Positions 49,290 to 59,368 of a stretch of 64,000 bases of DNA are shown piece after piece (positions within the stretch are counted from its first letter, which is position 1; each line of letters begins with the position of its first letter). The stretch lies in NCBI RefSeq assembly GCF_020622265.1, contig NZ_JACNMQ010000004.1, forward strand, positions 248,001 to 312,000, given 5' to 3'. Position numbers and translations under genes: made by a program. Under the pieces are notes generated by a model. The model saw only the letters and a program-made list of their open reading frames with translations, had not been told where the DNA came from and did no database searches. The DNA comes from Halomonas sp. M20. GTDB lineage: Bacteria; Pseudomonadota; Gammaproteobacteria; Pseudomonadales; Halomonadaceae.

Positions 49290-50447
49290 ATGCCATCTGC
49301 ACAGCAATTGCTCGAAACACTAGTCAGTCATGCCACCGTCTCGCGGGATTCCAACCTCAAGCTGATTCAGTTCATCGAAGCGTATCTCGACGACTACGGC
49401 GTGCCCCATACCCGCGTCGAGAATGACGATGGCAGCAAGGCCAATCTGCTGGCGCGTATCGGCCCAGATGTGGCCGGTGGCGTAGTGCTATCGGGGCATA
49501 CGGACGTGGTGCCAGTGGATGGCCAACCCTGGACGAGCGATCCCTTCACATTGACGGACAGGGATGATGGTCGGCTTTATGGTCGCGGTACCTGCGACAT
49601 GAAGGGCTTCATCGCCTGTGCTCTCGCCCAGGTGCCGCGCTGGATCGAGCAAAGTCTTGAGCGGCCAATCATCCTGGCCTTCTCCTACGACGAGGAAGTC
49701 GGCTGCCTGGGGGCGCCGCGTCTGATCGAACGCCTGATGGCGGACTATCCGCGCCCAGGGGCGGTGATCATCGGCGAACCCACGCTGATGGCGCCTGTAG
49801 TCGCGCAAAAGGGCATCACTACCCTGCGCACTACGGTTACCGGCCGCGAGTCGCACTCCAGCCAGGTCAATCAGGGCGTCTCGGCGATCCATGTCGCCGC
49901 CCGCCTGGTGACGAAGATCGAGGACATCATGGGGGAGCTATGCGAGGCCGGCCGCGTCGACGATGCCTTCAACGTCGCCCACTCCAGCCTGCACGTGGGC
50001 AAGATTCAAGGCGGCACAGCGATCAACATCATGGCCCGGGAGTGTCAGTTCGATTGGGAGATCCGTCATTTACCTCAGGACGGCTTCGACGAAGTGATGG
50101 TGAGCTTCGACGAATACGCCAGTCGCCTGGAGCACGAACTCAAGCAGCGTGCGCCCCAGGTCAGCATACGTACCGAGAAGCTGATCGAGACCGTGCCGGC
50201 GCTGGCGGATCGCGACAACCGCGAGGCGCTGAGCCTATGCCATGCGTTACTCGGCGAGCGTGGCAATGAAGCCGTGGCCTACGCCACCGAAGGCGGACAG
50301 TTCCAGCGCGCCGGGCTATCCACGGTGATTTGCGGCCCCGGCAGCATCAGTCAGGCTCACCAACCGGACGAATACATCGAGGTCGATCAGCTTGAAGCCG
50401 GGAGCGACTTCATGCGCCGCCTCGGCGATTACCTGACGGCCGGATGA
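49290..50447 (+). CDS. argE: Acetylornithine deacetylase
   Basis: A 385-residue M20 zinc peptidase-family enzyme that releases ornithine in arginine synthesis. Metal-binding motifs: SGHTDVVPVDGQPW (about residue 69), GRGTCDMKGF (about 101), YDEEVGCLGAPRL (about 133), IIGEPTLM (about 165) and the late HQPDEY. Length and motifs fit ArgE better than succinyl-diaminopimelate desuccinylase. The GGGAGCC before the ATG is a fair ribosome-binding site. It overlaps the next gene tail to tail by 38 bases. Confidence 0.9.
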   Translation: MPSAQQLLETLVSHATVSRDSNLKLIQFIEAYLDDYGVPHTRVENDDGSKANLLARIGPDVAGGVVLSGHTDVVPVDGQPWTSDPFTLTDRDDGRLYGRGTCDMKGFIACALAQVPRWIEQSLERPIILAFSYDEEVGCLGAPRLIERLMADYPRPGAVIIGEPTLMAPVVAQKGITTLRTTVTGRESHSSQVNQGVSAIHVAARLVTKIEDIMGELCEAGRVDDAFNVAHSSLHVGKIQGGTAINIMARECQFDWEIRHLPQDGFDEVMVSFDEYASRLEHELKQRAPQVSIRTEKLIETVPALADRDNREALSLCHALLGERGNEAVAYATEGGQFQRAGLSTVICGPGSISQAHQPDEYIEVDQLEAGSDFMRRLGDYLTAG

Positions 50448-51444
50448 ATCTCACCCGTGTAATGTCTCGGGTTCTTCTAGTCCGAACGTCCGCCCTCGCC
50501 TGCTCCTTTTCCAACGCTTTATCGATTGCAGCTCGAGGGTCCGGTGCACCGGCAGCCACTTTACGCCGCTGGCGATGTAGATCCCGAGCGGTACTGCCGA
50601 GCATGGCAGCAAGAATGACACCGCCGCCAACAAACGCCAGGGGCGCCGGCACCTCACTAACCCACCACCACACCAGCAGTGTACCGACCAGAGTCTCGAG
50701 CAGCATGACCAGACTGACCTCGGCACCGGGTAGATAGCGCGCGCCCGTCTGAATAAGGAAGTAGGCGCCGGGCAGGAATACCACCCCCATCAATAGCAGA
50801 GTTACCAGATCCTCTGTCGGTGGCAGCTGCATACCCCCCATCAGGATGGCGGGAATAATCATCACGATGCAGCCTAGCGGCAAAATGACCGTGGTATCCG
50901 CACCGCGCCGGGACTGCCCTCGCTGGGCGCTGGCTACAGTGGTGTTGACGGCAATCGCCAAGGGGATCGCTAGGGCCACGACCAGCCCAAGCACACTCCC
51001 CTTGCCGATTTCACCGGCGGCCATCAGACTGGCGCCAGCGACACAAAGGCAGATGACTACCCAGGTCTGAACCCGCAGGCGCTGGCTGAAAAAAATCATT
51101 CCGATGAGCCCAGCCATCAAGGGCGCCAGATTCTGCATGACCAGCACGTTGCCAGCGGCGGTCAAACGCGCGGCAGCGACGAAGGCCCAAGCGCTGGTGG
51201 CAAACGCCAGCGGACACCACAGGGCCGCTTGCCCGCAGGAGCGCACGACTTCCGGTAAACGGCGGCCATAACGTAAATAGGCCACCAGCGACAACACCAT
51301 GCCCAGCAATAGCGCTCGCCAGAACATGAAGGTTTCCACATCCACCTGGGTGGCCTTGACGAACAAAGCATCCGGTGAAAGCAGCAACACCCCTGCTCCG
51401 GTAATCAAATAGCCGCGCAAACGCCACGGCAAAGACCGCCACAT
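50410..51444 (-). CDS. DMT-superfamily (EamA) transporter
   Basis: A 344-residue membrane protein with about ten hydrophobic segments forming two EamA repeats (FMFWRALLLGMVLSLVAYL, then VLVMQNLAPLMAGLIGMIFF, and GAYFLIQTGARYLPGAEVSL in the second). Such proteins export or import small metabolites. The C-terminal 50 residues are strongly basic and cytoplasmic. Substrate unknown. The 3' end overlaps argE. Confidence 0.9.
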   Translation of the reverse strand: MWRSLPWRLRGYLITGAGVLLLSPDALFVKATQVDVETFMFWRALLLGMVLSLVAYLRYGRRLPEVVRSCGQAALWCPLAFATSAWAFVAAARLTAAGNVLVMQNLAPLMAGLIGMIFFSQRLRVQTWVVICLCVAGASLMAAGEIGKGSVLGLVVALAIPLAIAVNTTVASAQRGQSRRGADTTVILPLGCIVMIIPAILMGGMQLPPTEDLVTLLLMGVVFLPGAYFLIQTGARYLPGAEVSLVMLLETLVGTLLVWWWVSEVPAPLAFVGGGVILAAMLGSTARDLHRQRRKVAAGAPDPRAAIDKALEKEQARADVRTRRTRDITRVRFIRPSGNRRGGA

Positions 51445-51491
51445 AGCTTCTATTACTCCTGATGAGAACCCTGATGAGGGTTATGAAACGA

Positions 51492-51522
51492 CACAGGCCG
51501 GAGCGAAACGCCCCGGCCTGTG
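51492..51522. terminator. Terminator hairpin below deaD
   Basis: Perfect stem CACAGGCCGG / CCGGCCTGTG with an 11-base loop that folds further (GCG-AAA-CGC). It lies 33 bases after the deaD stop. On the plus strand ATTTTTG follows; on the minus strand only a short T stretch. Confidence 0.6.
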
Positions 51523-51554
51523 ATTTTTGCTGTTGCTTTTATTGCGGGTGAGGC

Positions 51555-53261
51555 TTAAGCCTGGGAGCGACGCCGAATCGGCGCATCCCCGTCGCTGCGA
51601 CGCCGCGGTGCGCGTTCCGGCGCTCCCCGATCCTCAGCGATATCCAGCGGACGACCGGCTACGCGGGCGCGGGCCATCTTGGCCAGAATGCTGGTCGGCA
51701 GACTGTTGGGCAGTTCGACGACCGAGAAGGCATTGCGAATATCGATGCGGCCGATACGCGACCCTTCGATGCCGCCTTCGTTGGCCAGTGCGCCAACCAG
51801 CTGACCCGGCTTGATGCCGTCCTTGTGACCGACGCCCACTCGATAGCGAATCATGCCCTCGGATGGGCCGCTGTCGCGACGACGGGGCGGCTTGCCATCC
51901 CGGGGGGCACGCTCACGATCGTTACGTGCACCCGGCTTGGGTAGACGCCCGATCGGTGCTTCATCGGCGCGAGCCATCGCGGCAAAGGCGCAGGCCAGCT
52001 CGACAGGATCATGGCCTTCGGCAACCAGACGCTCGATCACAGCACGCTGCTCTTCGGCACCTGCCGTCAACGTACCTACGACTCTTTCACGGAAGCGCTC
52101 GTCGCGGTGGGCGCGTATCGCGGCTTCGTTGGGCAGCTCGGTGTCAGTCAGTGTCTGACCCGTGGCCTGCTCCAGCCAACGCACTTTGCGGGTTTCGCGC
52201 GCGCCGGCAAAGGTAATGGCGATGCCGGAGCGACCCGCGCGACCAGTACGACCAATACGGTGGGTATAAGCCTCGCTGTCCTGGGGCAGGTCATAATTGA
52301 TCACGTGAGTGATACGCGGCACATCGAGACCGCGAGCGGCAACGTCGGTGGCAATCAATACGTCGATCTTGCCACGCTTCAGGCGTGCCACGGTGCGCTC
52401 CCGCAGGCTCTGATCCAGATCACCGGACAAGGCCGCAGCGTTGATACCCCGGGCCGTGAGCTGCTCGACCAGGGTGGTGCAGGCAGCGCGGGTGCGTACG
52501 AATACGATCGCCGCATCTACCGGCTCGACTTCGAGAATGCGCGACAGCGCTTCGATCTTGGCGCCCCCATCGACGCGCACCATACGCTGTTCGATGCTGG
52601 CAGCGGTATCTGCCTTGGACTCGATGGCTACCTTGACCGGATCGACCAGGTAACGATTGACGATGCGTTCGATTTCCGCCGGCAGCGTCGCGGAGAAGAA
52701 CACGCGTTGGGCATCGGTCGGTGTATCGGAGACCACACGCTTAACGTCGTCGATGAAGCCCATGCGCAGCATTTCATCGGCTTCGTCGAGCACCAGCGAT
52801 GAAAGGCCGTCGAGCTTCAAGCTGCCGCGATCGAGGTGATCGATCACGCGACCTGGCGTACCCACGATGACCTGAGCGCCACGGCGCAATGCGCTGAGCT
52901 GCTCGCGATATTCCTGGCCACCGCACAGGCTGGCGACTTCCAACCCTTTGAGATTCTGGCCGTACTTGGTAAAGGATACCGCCACCTGCTGCGCCAGCTC
53001 GCGGGTGGGCGCAAGCACCAGCACTTGAGGCTCGCGACGAGTCAGTTCAATTTTTGACAAGATCGGCAGCGCGAAGGCGGCGGTCTTACCGGTGCCGGTC
53101 TGGGCCTGGCCTAGCATGTCACGGCCTTCCAGTAGCGCTGGAATGGTTTGTGCCTGAATCGGCGACGGGGTTTCATAACCCAGGGTTTCAAGAGCAGAAA
53201 GCACGGCAGGCAGCAGTGCCAGTTCGCCGAAGCTCGGCGAGGCGACAGAAGTCGAGGTCAT
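51555..53261 (-). CDS. deaD: DEAD-box RNA helicase DeaD/CsdA
   Basis: A 568-residue ATP-dependent RNA helicase for ribosome assembly and mRNA decay in the cold. Motifs: Q motif, AQTGTGKT (I), PTRELAQQ (Ia), TPGRVIDHL (Ib), VLDEADEML (II), FSATLP (III), ATDVAARGLDVPRITHVINYD (V) and HRIGRTGRAGRSG (VI). From about 470 there is an RNA-binding domain like DbpA/CsdA (MIRYRVGVGHKDGIKPGQLVGALANEGGI within 475-520) and an R-rich tail. The start at 53261 gives MTSTSVASPSFGEL; the open frame extends 74 codons further as leader. Confidence 0.95.
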   Translation of the reverse strand: MTSTSVASPSFGELALLPAVLSALETLGYETPSPIQAQTIPALLEGRDMLGQAQTGTGKTAAFALPILSKIELTRREPQVLVLAPTRELAQQVAVSFTKYGQNLKGLEVASLCGGQEYREQLSALRRGAQVIVGTPGRVIDHLDRGSLKLDGLSSLVLDEADEMLRMGFIDDVKRVVSDTPTDAQRVFFSATLPAEIERIVNRYLVDPVKVAIESKADTAASIEQRMVRVDGGAKIEALSRILEVEPVDAAIVFVRTRAACTTLVEQLTARGINAAALSGDLDQSLRERTVARLKRGKIDVLIATDVAARGLDVPRITHVINYDLPQDSEAYTHRIGRTGRAGRSGIAITFAGARETRKVRWLEQATGQTLTDTELPNEAAIRAHRDERFRERVVGTLTAGAEEQRAVIERLVAEGHDPVELACAFAAMARADEAPIGRLPKPGARNDRERAPRDGKPPRRRDSGPSEGMIRYRVGVGHKDGIKPGQLVGALANEGGIEGSRIGRIDIRNAFSVVELPNSLPTSILAKMARARVAGRPLDIAEDRGAPERAPRRRSDGDAPIRRRSQA

Positions 53262-54100
53262 TATCACACCTTGGATGGCCGGCAATCGCCGGCGAAAATT
53301 GTCGTGGCGCCTTGTCGCTTTCAATTGCACACCGTCTAAACGCTGGCAACGTGACATGGCACCGGGTCGCGCCTGCATCCTGTTCGTTTCATGACTGCCA
53401 TCGCGCAACGCAATGGAAGACGAACAGCGTGGCGACCGTCTACGCCGCGCCAATTTGGCGAATCTGGCGTTCCATCTACGCACCTGGCGTTTGATCAGCT
53501 GCTCACAGTGAGCTTGGCTGCGCGCCTTGCGAGAGAGTCGTCCCTATGCCGTCAGGCAATGTCATTAAGGGCCGAATCAAGGGATGGTGGGGTCAACACA
53601 TGCGAGGAGGACGCATACTACCATCGTTGTAGTGCTTTGGCTAGCGCTGAATCGAGTTGGTGAACCCATCCTAGCAGCCGCTTGCGTCGATGAACGCCTG
53701 CAAGATCAAAAATGAATTCTTCAAGGATGATGTGGTCGTTCAGGATGTAACAAGGATGAATTGTGTAGTAAAAAAGCGCTTATTCTCGGTTAAAAAACAG
53801 TTTTATGAATGAGAGGATAACAGCAATCCGATGACTGAGCAGGCTGATGACGAATGGTATTCTTCTGGAACCAACGATCAATTTGCCAGTAAATATTCTC
53901 AGTATTAGTAGCTTAGAGCATCATTAACGAGTCTCGGCCACTTGACATGATGGATCAGTTATAGGATCGTACCGTGTAACAAAACGTTACATTGTTTGTA
54001 AGTTTGATCACTGTACTCGCGTACAGGGTAGGAACACTAAGGCGCTTGGGTTAAGGTTCCCTTGCCATTTTCTATTCACTTGATATGTTACCGGGCCTAT
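53262..54100. other. Long divergent intergenic region (deaD leader and M23 gene upstream)
   Basis: About 840 bases without a supported gene. The part next to deaD is an open frame without family features and probably a long untranslated leader, as known for deaD in other bacteria, where it carries cold-shock control. The AT-rich half (53700-54060) holds the promoter of the peptidase gene. No riboswitch or RNA family was recognised. Confidence 0.55.
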
Positions 54101-55750
54101 ATGCTGCGAATTCTTCATTCACTGCCTCGCACGCACAAATTGATTCTTCTTCCCGTTGCCACAATGGTTACCGTGCTAGGCGTTCATAAAATTATCGCCA
54201 CTGTCGACAGCGCCGATAAAGGCGACGTGTCGCTCGTTCAGGTTGCGCCATCTACAGACTTCAAAGCTCAAATAAGAAGTGTGTTCTCTTTTGGCACTTC
54301 CAACGGCACTACGGATCAAGATCCTACGCGTGGCGCAATCCCACTGGCTAACCTTACATCTCTTGATGTGGTCGACATCAGCAACTTGCTAGGTATTCAA
54401 ACTGCCAAGGCAAGCTCGCTCGATATCGATCCCAGCATTCAAGGCATGCCGGTCAAACTCACATTGAGTGCTACGGCAATCCATGCTGCCCTGCAATTGC
54501 CTCTCGTCGAGCTAGAACCTGGTGGCACATCCTATGCGGATCTCTCTACCGATTCCATCTCCCTCGATGAGGAAGGTGTACAACTCGAAAATGAGCTGGC
54601 TGCCAAGGAAAACTTCGTTCCTACCTGGGAAACCTATACCGTGCAGAAGGGTGATACCTTTGCGGTAATGGCAGAGCGCACTCTGGGTATGGGATTCAGT
54701 GAAGTTATGGCGCTGCTTGATAAAATGCCGGACAAGAATGTACTTACCCGTTGGCGTGTCGGCAATAGTTTCGATTTCAAGCTCGATGAAACTGGTGAGC
54801 TAATGGCGTTGCGTGTAATGAAAAATACACGCAGCGGCTATCTGATCGAACACGATATCAATGCCAATAGCTTCGAAGTCGCCCCCTTCGACAAGACCTC
54901 ACAAGCGACTGAACGTCTATTCAGCGGTACGCTGAGCGGTAGCTTTGCGAAATCCGCCAGTGCGACTGGTTTGTCCAATGCCGAGATTGCAGAGCTGTCA
55001 GCGTTGCTATCGAAAAAGCTGGATTTCCGCAGGAAAGCGCGGCATGGGGATAAGTTCCAGGTGCTGGTCGAAAGTGACATGATTGAAGGGCAGTCTGCAG
55101 GTTCGCGTATTCTGGCCGCCCAGTACGAAGGCAAGAAAATGAACCTGACCGTGGTACGTAATACCGCGGACGATCGCTTTTATACGCCGGAAGGTAATAG
55201 CCTTGATCCGGCCTTTGATCGCCATCCGTTTAGCGGCGATTATCGGATCAGCTCATCTTTCAACCTGCGTCGCAAACATCCGATCTCCGGTCGCATCAGC
55301 CCGCACCGCGGTACGGATTTCGCCATGCGTACCGGCAGTTCCGTAACATCTCCGGCAAACGGCCGTGTCGTAAAAGCCGCCTATCAAAAAGGTGGCGCAG
55401 GCAATTATCTCGTGATTCGTCACGACAACGGCTACAAGACACGCTACATGCACCTCTCCAAGCGGCTGGTGCGTGAGGGTGAGCGGGTGAAAATGGGTCA
55501 GAAAATTGCCCTTTCAGGTAACACTGGAGGCAGTACCGGCCCACACCTTCACTACGAAGTCATGGTCAACAATCGGCAAGTGGATGCCATGCGCGTCAAG
55601 CTACCGGAAAGTCAGAACCTTGCCGGACAAGCACTGGCTGCTTTCAAGCAGGATTCCAAGCAACTGCTGGCCAAGCTCGAAAGCGATAGCAATGCGGCTG
55701 TGGTCGCCAGTCGCTCAACCCAGCGCACACGTCTCGACGACGGAAGCTGA
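54101..55750 (+). CDS. M23 peptidoglycan endopeptidase (MepM-like)
   Basis: A 549-residue envelope protein. It starts MLRILHSLPRTHKLILLPVA, the OapA-type cytoplasmic tip and membrane anchor. About 185-240 is a LysM-like OapA domain (WETYTVQKGDTFAVMAERTL), then the Csd3-type second domain. About 385-500 is the M23 peptidase with H-x3-D (SPHRGTDFAMRTGSSV) and HLHYEV. It cuts peptide cross-links during wall growth. The ATG at 54101 is preferred to the TTG at 54062. A strong terminator follows. Confidence 0.92.
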   Translation: MLRILHSLPRTHKLILLPVATMVTVLGVHKIIATVDSADKGDVSLVQVAPSTDFKAQIRSVFSFGTSNGTTDQDPTRGAIPLANLTSLDVVDISNLLGIQTAKASSLDIDPSIQGMPVKLTLSATAIHAALQLPLVELEPGGTSYADLSTDSISLDEEGVQLENELAAKENFVPTWETYTVQKGDTFAVMAERTLGMGFSEVMALLDKMPDKNVLTRWRVGNSFDFKLDETGELMALRVMKNTRSGYLIEHDINANSFEVAPFDKTSQATERLFSGTLSGSFAKSASATGLSNAEIAELSALLSKKLDFRRKARHGDKFQVLVESDMIEGQSAGSRILAAQYEGKKMNLTVVRNTADDRFYTPEGNSLDPAFDRHPFSGDYRISSSFNLRRKHPISGRISPHRGTDFAMRTGSSVTSPANGRVVKAAYQKGGAGNYLVIRHDNGYKTRYMHLSKRLVREGERVKMGQKIALSGNTGGSTGPHLHYEVMVNNRQVDAMRVKLPESQNLAGQALAAFKQDSKQLLAKLESDSNAAVVASRSTQRTRLDDGS

Positions 55751-55772
55751 TCGTCAGATGACAAGCCGTTCC

Positions 55773-55800
55773 AACACCCCGCTCCTGCGGGGTGTTTTTG
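55773..55800 (+). terminator. M23 gene terminator
   Basis: Perfect 10-base stem AACACCCCGC / GCGGGGTGTT with loop TCCT, followed by a T run. Confidence 0.92.
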
Positions 55801-55819
55801 TTTTGAGGGGCTGGATACG

Positions 55820-56110
55820 TCAGCGCTTGGTAATCAACGACACCACTTCCGATATCGTCTTGTGGCATTCGAGTGGGTGGCGTAGCGGTTTATCCAGGAA
55901 CAACTGATACACATTGCGCCGTCCCACCCGCTCCCGCGCGATGATTTCGGCATTCTCGAGATCACTCACGATACGCTGCACTGCACGCTCGGTAATGCCC
56001 ACCTGAATGGCGACCTCTCGTAGCGTGCGAGTGGGGTCCTCAACCAGACATATCAGTACATGTGCGTGATTACTGAACATTGTCCAGCCACTTCCCCCGC
56101 TCATCTCCAT
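55820..56110 (-). CDS. Winged-helix transcriptional regulator (MarR/ArsR-like)
   Basis: A 96-residue protein with a compact winged helix: SNHAHVLICLVEDPTRTLRE, VAIQVGITERAVQRIVSDLE (recognition helix, about residues 35-54) and IIARERVGRRNVYQL (wing). The start at 56110 has GGAG 6 bases ahead. It is divergent from the ABC exporter gene and may regulate it; that is an inference. Confidence 0.82.
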   Translation of the reverse strand: MEMSGGSGWTMFSNHAHVLICLVEDPTRTLREVAIQVGITERAVQRIVSDLENAEIIARERVGRRNVYQLFLDKPLRHPLECHKTISEVVSLITKR

Positions 56111-56276
56111 CTCATTCTCCAATGCTGCACACAAAACGTGAAAAACATTACCAGAAAGAATTTCTTATAAGAGATTCATGCAAGACCTCACTGGCGCCCG
56201 TTTGATCTTTCAGACTGCTCGATTTCACGATCTATTTTTTGAGGAAGCCCTGACGAGTCAGTATTGAAATCCTAGA

Positions 56277-58187
56277 TTGGAAGGTGCTTATACTAATGAG
56301 CTTAACCTGCTTCGGGAACGCCTCTTGTCCTCGCCCCACGCTCAATCCTATGCCTCTACCGGCACTGGCTCCCTGACCGGTTTTTTCAGCGTCTTTCGCT
56401 ACAGCCGCCGCGCCCTCGGGCTGGTGTGGGATACTTCCCGCGGCCTGACCCTGGGGCTGGCGATCTGTACGCTCGTCGCGGGTGTACTACCGGCGGTGGC
56501 GGCCTGGATCGGCAAGCTGATCGTCGATGCGGTGGTGGCGGCCATGGCGCTGCACAGTCAGGTGGATGGCCCACTAGAATTTGCCACGCTCTGGCCGGTG
56601 CTGCGCTACGTGGCTCTGGAAGCCCTGGTCATTGCGCTAATCGCCCTCGCCCAACGCGGCCTCTCGGCACAGCAATCCCTGTTGCGGGCGCTGCTCGGGC
56701 AGAAAGTCAATGTAATGATCCTCGAGAAGGCCGGCACCCTGTCTCTTGCCCAGTTCGAGGATTCGGAGTTCTATGACAAGCTGACTCGCGCTCGGCGCGA
56801 GGCCTCGACCCGACCGCTGGCACTGGTCACCAAGACCTTCGGCCTGCTGCAGAATGCCATCTCGCTGGTCAGCTTCGCGGTATTGCTGGTGCAGTTTTCG
56901 CCTTGGGCGCTGCTGATCCTGCTGATCGGCGCCCTGCCGGTGTTCGTCTCCGAGGCCAAGTTCTCCGGCGATGCCTTTCGCCTGTTCCGCTGGCGCTCGC
57001 CACAAACCCGCATGCAGATGTACCTGGAGACCGTACTCGCCCGGGAAGACAGCATCAAGGAGGTCAAGCTGTTCGGCCTGGAGCCGCTGTTCCTGAAGCG
57101 CTATCGGGACATTTTCGAGGGCCTCTATGCCGAGGATCGCCGCCTGACGATTCGGCGCGACAGCTGGGGGTTTCTGCTCGGCCTGCTGGGTACGCTGGCC
57201 TTCTATGGCGCCTATGGCTGGGTGGTGATCGAGACCGTCGGCGGGCGCCTGACCCTGGGGGATATGACTATGTACCTGATGGTATTCAAGCAGGGTCAAT
57301 CCGCGCTTTCAGCCAGCCTTACCGCGATCAGCGGAATGTACGAGGACAATCTGTACCTGTCCAATCTGTATGAATATCTGGAGCAGCCGGTGGCGCCCTC
57401 CACGGGCAGTCTTATCGAGGGTGCGAATCCTGGCGACGGCATTCGTTTCGAGCGCGTCAGCTTTACCTATCCGGGCACTCAGACACCAGTGCTGCAAAAT
57501 ATCGATCTGCATCTGCGCCCCGGCGAGAGCCTGGCGCTGGTGGGGCAAAACGGCTCCGGCAAGACCACGCTGATCAAACTGCTGACGCGGCTCTACGATC
57601 CCAGCGAGGGGCGAATCCTGCTTGATGGCAGCGATCTGAAAGCGTGGGACGCGACTACCCTGCGTCAACGAATTGGCGTGATCTTTCAGGATTTCGAACG
57701 CTATCAACTACAGGTTGGCGAAAACCTCGGCGTGGGCGATGTTGCCGCCTTCAGCGATACCCAGCGCTGGGAGCGCGCCGCCCGCCAAGGCATGGCGAAC
57801 GATTTCATCGAACGTATGGATCGCGGCTACCACACCCAGCTTGGGCGCTGGTTCAAGGACGGGCAGGAGCTTTCTGGCGGCCAGTGGCAGAAGATCGCCC
57901 TGGCCAGGGCCTACATGCGCGAAGAGGCGGACATTCTGGTGCTGGATGAACCCACCGCCGCCATGGACGCCGCCGCCGAGGCCCAGGTATTCGAACAGTT
58001 CCGCCGCCACGCCCGGGAGCGCATGACGCTTTTGATCTCGCATCGTTTTTCCACGGTGCGCGCCGCAGATCAGATCGTGGTCATCGACGATGGCCGCATC
58101 ATCGAGCACGGCTCTCATGAAACGCTGCTTGCTCAAAAGGGGCGCTATGCGCAACTGTTCAGGATGCAGGCAGCGGGATATCGGTGA
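56277..58187 (+). CDS. ABC exporter half-transporter
   Basis: The 636-residue protein has six membrane segments (residues about 55-330) fused to an ATPase domain. The latter has Walker A GQNGSGKTT (about 425), Q loop, signature LSGGQWQKIALARA (about 530), Walker B ILVLDEPTAAMD and H-loop SHRF. Such proteins work as dimers; the substrate may be a lipid, peptide or drug. The frame opens with TTG at 56277 and no ATG is available before the first membrane helix, so the exact start is uncertain. Confidence 0.9.
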   Translation: MEGAYTNELNLLRERLLSSPHAQSYASTGTGSLTGFFSVFRYSRRALGLVWDTSRGLTLGLAICTLVAGVLPAVAAWIGKLIVDAVVAAMALHSQVDGPLEFATLWPVLRYVALEALVIALIALAQRGLSAQQSLLRALLGQKVNVMILEKAGTLSLAQFEDSEFYDKLTRARREASTRPLALVTKTFGLLQNAISLVSFAVLLVQFSPWALLILLIGALPVFVSEAKFSGDAFRLFRWRSPQTRMQMYLETVLAREDSIKEVKLFGLEPLFLKRYRDIFEGLYAEDRRLTIRRDSWGFLLGLLGTLAFYGAYGWVVIETVGGRLTLGDMTMYLMVFKQGQSALSASLTAISGMYEDNLYLSNLYEYLEQPVAPSTGSLIEGANPGDGIRFERVSFTYPGTQTPVLQNIDLHLRPGESLALVGQNGSGKTTLIKLLTRLYDPSEGRILLDGSDLKAWDATTLRQRIGVIFQDFERYQLQVGENLGVGDVAAFSDTQRWERAARQGMANDFIERMDRGYHTQLGRWFKDGQELSGGQWQKIALARAYMREEADILVLDEPTAAMDAAAEAQVFEQFRRHARERMTLLISHRFSTVRAADQIVVIDDGRIIEHGSHETLLAQKGRYAQLFRMQAAGYR

Positions 58188-58283
58188 CAATGGCATCGTT
58201 GATTAAAACAGCTAGCCCGCGCATATCAGGCTACCTGAAAGCCACTACACTTAAGCCCTCGAAATACACTTTGAGGAAAAGAA

Positions 58284-58712
58284 ATGTCCACGACTCAAGA
58301 ATGCCGAGGCAGTTGTCTATGTGGCGCGGTTAATCTGACCGTTACGCTCGCCGACCATAAGGTAGATGCCTGTCATTGCAATATGTGCCGTAAATGGGGC
58401 GGCGGCCCGTTTCTTTCTGCTCAGGCAAACGAGCAAGTACGCATCGATGGCGAGGAGAGTGTCACCATTTACTCATCTTCCGACTGGGCGGAACGCGGTT
58501 TCTGCCGCCAGTGCGGCACCCACCTCTTCTTCCGCCTAAAGCAAGGTGACCACTACGCCATCCCGGCAGGACTGATCGACAACGGCCAGCTCTGGGTCTT
58601 CGAGCAGCAGATATTCATCGACGAAAAACCCGATTTCTATGACTTCGCCAATTCGACCCAGAACATGACCGGTCAGGAAGTATTTGAGGTTTTCGGAACC
58701 CCGCCGGAATAA
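58284..58712 (+). CDS. GFA-family zinc protein
   Basis: A 142-residue protein with the Gfa cysteine pattern: RGSCLCGAVNLTV, DACHCNMCRKWGGGPF and FCRQCGTHLFFR. Founding members were linked to glutathione-dependent formaldehyde handling; most homologues, including this one, are of unknown substrate. It is alone, with AGGAA near the ATG. Confidence 0.9.
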   Translation: MSTTQECRGSCLCGAVNLTVTLADHKVDACHCNMCRKWGGGPFLSAQANEQVRIDGEESVTIYSSSDWAERGFCRQCGTHLFFRLKQGDHYAIPAGLIDNGQLWVFEQQIFIDEKPDFYDFANSTQNMTGQEVFEVFGTPPE

Positions 58713-58823
58713 CGCCAGACGAATATTTCACTCCTTAGATTCTTCCGCCAGCCCCTTGCCCCGCGCAGTTTGCACGCCCATCATCGACAGGCACTTTTGC
58801 ACTCTTACTGAAAGGACGCACTC

Positions 58824-59300
58824 ATGACGATTTCCGTAGGCGACAAGATTCCTGACGTCACCATCAAGACCAACGGTGCCAATGGTCCGGAAGATATTTC
58901 CACCGGTGAGCTCTTTGCCGGCAAGCGGGTAGTGCTGTTCGCGGTCCCCGGTGCCTTCACACCGGGCTGCTCGAACACCCACATGCCGGGCTTCGTGATC
59001 AAGGCGGACGACATCCTCGCCAAGGGCATCGACACCATCGCCTGCATGGCGGTCAATGACGCCTTCGTACTGGACGCTTGGCAGAAGGATCAGAACGCCC
59101 AGCAGATCACCATGCTCGCCGATGGCAATGCCGAATTCACCCAGGCGCTGGGCCTGGAACTGGACGCCACCGGCGGCGGCATGGGAATTCGCAGCAAACG
59201 CTTCGCACTGATCGCCAACGACGGTGTGGTGGAATATCTCGGCGTAGACAGCAAAGGCGTGCAGGAAAGCAGTGCCGAGACGGTGCTGGAAAAGCTCTGA
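58824..59300 (+). CDS. Peroxiredoxin (Prx5 type)
   Basis: A 158-residue thiol peroxidase of the AhpC/TSA Prx5 group: FAVPGAFTPGCSNTHMPGF with the peroxidatic cysteine near residue 49, then TIACMAVNDAFVLDAW and QALGLELDATGGGMGIRSKR. It reduces peroxides with glutathione or thioredoxin. The GAAAGGA sequence precedes the ATG, and a long hairpin follows the stop. Confidence 0.94.
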   Translation: MTISVGDKIPDVTIKTNGANGPEDISTGELFAGKRVVLFAVPGAFTPGCSNTHMPGFVIKADDILAKGIDTIACMAVNDAFVLDAWQKDQNAQQITMLADGNAEFTQALGLELDATGGGMGIRSKRFALIANDGVVEYLGVDSKGVQESSAETVLEKL

Positions 59301-59316
59301 GGACGCCCATCAACGA

Positions 59317-59349
59317 GAACCCAGCCGGCCGGCCTAGCCGGCTGGGTTC
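59317..59349. terminator. Hairpin after the peroxiredoxin gene
   Basis: Perfect 13-base stem GAACCCAGCCGGC / GCCGGCTGGGTTC, 7-base loop. There is no T run, but the stem is very stable. Confidence 0.65.
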
Positions 59350-59368
59350 CTAAATCAATTAAATCGCC